A stretch of DNA of 7,145 nucleotides, taken from positions 1-7,145 of the forward strand of contig CAIJKT010000655.1 of NCBI GenBank assembly GCA_903821255.1, given 5' to 3'. The translations under genes and the position numbers were made by a program. Source of the DNA: an uncultured Lentisphaeria bacterium. GTDB lineage: Bacteria > Verrucomicrobiota > Lentisphaeria > Victivallales > Victivallaceae. Below are positions 6,934-7,145 of the stretch, one piece after another. Position 1 is the first letter of the stretch. Every line of letters starts with the position of its first letter. The notes under the pieces are model-generated. The model ran no database searches. It had not been told where the DNA came from and worked only from the letters and a program-made list of their open reading frames with translations.

Positions 6934-6997
6934 CGGTATTACGGCATTACAGCTTAACGGTATTACAGTAAAACCGTGAAACCGTGAAACCGGAAAG
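6934..6997 (+). repeat. Degenerate tandem array with an 8-nt period, eight units
   Basis: Units start at 6934, 6942, 6950, 6958, 6966, 6974, 6982 and 6990. All eight have C at position 1 and G at position 3, and seven end in A. Units 1 and 4 are identical (CGGTATTA), and units 6 and 7 are identical (CCGTGAAA). The array drifts from a TATTA-type to a TGAAA-type ending. An 8-nt period cannot be a reading frame. Confidence 0.6.
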
Positions 6998-7034
6998 CAT
7001 GGTTTTCTCTGTGTTTTGCTAACTATCGGGTTAG

Positions 7035-7050
7035 TCCCGCGACTGCGGGA
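7035..7050 (+). terminator. GC-rich hairpin, possible weak terminator
   Basis: TCCCGC (7035-7040) and GCGGGA (7045-7050) form a perfect 6-bp stem with a GACT loop. The bases after it (TGTCTTTGTGG) are only moderately T-rich, so a classical rho-independent terminator is doubtful. CTAAC/GTTAG (7019-7023 / 7030-7034) makes a second small stem just upstream, and CGGG (7027-7030) could pair instead with CCCG (7036-7039), so alternative folds exist. It lies about 140 nt after the last stop codon. Confidence 0.3.
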
Positions 7051-7105
7051 TGTCTTTGTGGTTGAGTTTCAAAGGAGAATAAATCCGTATTTTAGTTCGA
7101 ATTTC

Positions 7106-7140
7106 ATTCTGGATTCTAGATTCAAAATTCTGAATTCATG
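7106..7140 (+). repeat. Right heptad repeats (ATTCTGA type), five units
   Basis: Five consecutive 7-nt units each begin with ATTC, starting at 7106, 7113, 7120, 7127 and 7134. The fullest forms are ATTCTGG, ATTCTAG and ATTCTGA. The array reaches almost to the window end and resembles the short tandemly repeated repetitive (STRR) heptads known from cyanobacterial intergenic regions. Confidence 0.55.
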
Positions 7141-7145
7141 CAAAA

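Larger units (their letters stand above)
6894..7145. repeat. Non-coding composite repeat island downstream of the operon
   Basis: There is no gene in these 252 bases. From left to right they hold heptad-spaced copies of a CAGAAT-type motif (6907-6929), an octad-period array (6934-6997), a TCTCTGTG stretch (7006-7013), a GC-rich hairpin (7035-7050), TCTTTGTG (7053-7060), and ATTC-headed heptads in the opposite orientation (7106-7140). Two perfect SD-like strings (AGGAGG at 6918-6923, AAAGGAG at 7071-7077) have no start codon at a usable distance. The island runs to the window edge and may continue. Confidence 0.6.

Noticed and set aside
7071..7077. AAAGGAG as a ribosome site for a gene starting beyond the window
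   Set aside because: No ATG, GTG or TTG lies within usable distance, and the nearest ATG (7138) is about 60 nt away.
6907..7140. CRISPR array
   Set aside because: The units are 7-8 nt with no unique spacers and no cas genes nearby.

Overview
The window carries four co-directional genes on the + strand (188-6893) with short gaps between them, laid out as one transcription unit for breaking down or sensing a complex glycan. Domain architecture points to the PVC group of bacteria, most likely Lentisphaerota (Victivallales-like) or Planctomycetota. These have large, lineage-expanded families of secreted GH2-type enzymes with PA14-like accessory domains, the roughly 450-residue 'VDDFLIE' propeller family and sialidase-like propellers. 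This assignment rests on recalled family patterns, not on a database search.

Layout: 1-187 is a promoter and leader region. It has an extended -10 box (133-141) bracketed by a 7-bp inverted repeat (124-130 / 146-152) and a good Shine-Dalgarno (SD) before the first gene. 188-3643 encodes a secreted 1151-aa GH2-like glycosidase with N-terminal accessory beta-sandwich domains and an internal coiled coil. 3657-4397 encodes a secreted 246-aa protein made of a coiled coil plus a carbohydrate-binding-type jelly roll. 4398-4507 is a gap holding a possible 26-codon ORF with its own SD. 4508-5857 encodes a PVC-type beta-propeller glycosidase-like protein; I prefer a TTG start over the upstream ATG at 4445. 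5889-6893 encodes a sialidase-like beta-propeller protein. 6894-7145 is non-coding and packed with short-period repeats: heptads, an octad array, a GC hairpin, then heptads in inverted orientation.

How the genes may work together (inference): the first two products have signal peptides and each carries a coiled coil, so they may associate outside the cytoplasm, one cleaving and one binding glycan. The last two have no recognisable signal peptide and are predicted cytoplasmic propeller enzymes acting on imported fragments. No transporter, sulfatase, regulator, tRNA, rRNA, CRISPR array or transposase gene is visible. The substrate cannot be named from sequence alone. The most unusual parts are the operator-like promoter, the paired coiled coils, the TTG-start and small-ORF junction at 4390-4510, and the composite repeat island at the 3' end.
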